From CBDBBY01 sp965203795 (GTDB taxonomy: Bacteria; Pseudomonadota; Alphaproteobacteria; Rhodobacterales; Rhodobacteraceae), in NCBI GenBank assembly GCA_965203795.1, contig OZ241915.1:2418001-2482000 (forward strand): a stretch of DNA of 64,000 nucleotides, written 5' to 3'. The stretch's first letter is position 1; the number at the start of each line of letters is the position of its first letter. Position numbers and translations under genes: made by a program. Shown one piece after another: positions 63,869-64,000 of the stretch. Below the pieces are notes generated by a model that ran no database searches, was not told the DNA's origin, and saw nothing but the letters and a program-made list of their open reading frames with translations.

Positions 63869-64000
63869 ATGCCCAGCTTGTCGAACCGTATCCTGAAGCA
63901 TGCCTCGGCGCTTCCCGAGGCCACCCCGCTGTGTCCAAATGCCTTGCTTCACCTAGGCAGCCGCGCGGCGGTTGACCAAGCGCTTTCCAGGCTCGCCCGA
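63869..64000 (+). CDS. AbiEi/DUF6088-type antitoxin, N-terminal part (cut by window end)
   Basis: The first 44 codons are visible: MPSLSNRILKHASALPEATP then LCPNALLHLGSRAAVDQALS RLAR. This is the winged-helix N-terminus of the AbiEi/DUF6088 antitoxin family, with the typical LC-x-x-ALLHLG-x-RAAVDQAL-x-RL pattern. The ATG at 63869 is chosen from this family start; another in-frame-independent ATG at 63853 does not give the family sequence. In complete systems it neutralises and co-regulates an AbiEii nucleotidyltransferase toxin encoded just downstream, which would lie outside the window. Confidence 0.8.
   Translation, partial: MPSLSNRILKHASALPEATPLCPNALLHLGSRAAVDQALSRLAR

Overview
This is a 64-kb window of GC-rich, gene-dense bacterial DNA. 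It looks like an alphaproteobacterial chromosome. The supporting marks are the order ruvC-ruvA-ruvB-ybgC-tolQ-tolR-tolA-tolB-pal-cpoB-tilS-ftsH, a short HisG paired with HisZ, a DUF1489 gene, a DUF1127 gene, the ligase-associated helicase/PdeM pair, and a xanthine dehydrogenase/BMP-transporter operon. I cannot assign an order or genus. No rRNA, tRNA or CRISPR array was seen.

Layout. 0-3.3 kb: end of a ligase-associated DEXH helicase with pdeM, then folD and a MOSC-domain gene on the minus strand. 3.4-16.8 kb: a long minus-strand block holding Holliday-junction resolution genes (ruvCAB), the Tol-Pal envelope complex, tilS and two tandem ftsH genes; the downstream ftsH copy lacks the periplasmic domain. 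17-29 kb: mixed metabolic genes, including a DUF1127 gene with a strong terminator, a GMC oxidoreductase, a Tat-exported YHS protein, a kinase beside an enolase-like protein with an altered active site, glpD, an FAH-family gene, prmA, msrA, an orphan Dam-type methylase and an MFS transporter. 29-38.6 kb: rpsD, an AT-rich patch with gene remnants, DUF1489, hisG-hisZ-hisS, a 202-bp MITE-like element with perfect terminal repeats and a 9-bp target duplication, and dnaE.

38.8-48.1 kb: xdhA-xdhB-xdhC followed without a break by an ABC importer of the BMP (nucleoside/purine) type. Four junctions overlap or abut, so uptake and oxidation of purines are probably made together. 48.2-56.4 kb: a foreign island of lower and uneven GC. 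It holds a broken IS1182-type transposase, a three-Cys-motif pair (TcmP methyltransferase-like protein plus Gp37/Gp68), a BsuBI/PstI-type restriction-modification pair, a broken phosphoribosyltransferase-like gene, a DUF6615-like predicted nuclease and a remnant of a second Gp37/Gp68 gene. 56.5-63.4 kb: an operon of dipeptidase, unknown protein and DUF3726 whose genes overlap by 4 bp, then a TPR protein and a second GMC oxidoreductase. 63.8-64 kb: the start of an AbiEi-type antitoxin gene behind a perfect 9-bp inverted repeat that brackets a TATAAT box; it runs off the window.

The best candidate for a little-described system is the island at 49.8-56.4 kb, where modification-type, restriction-type and predicted nuclease genes sit together with decayed copies of the same families. 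Its joint function is inference.
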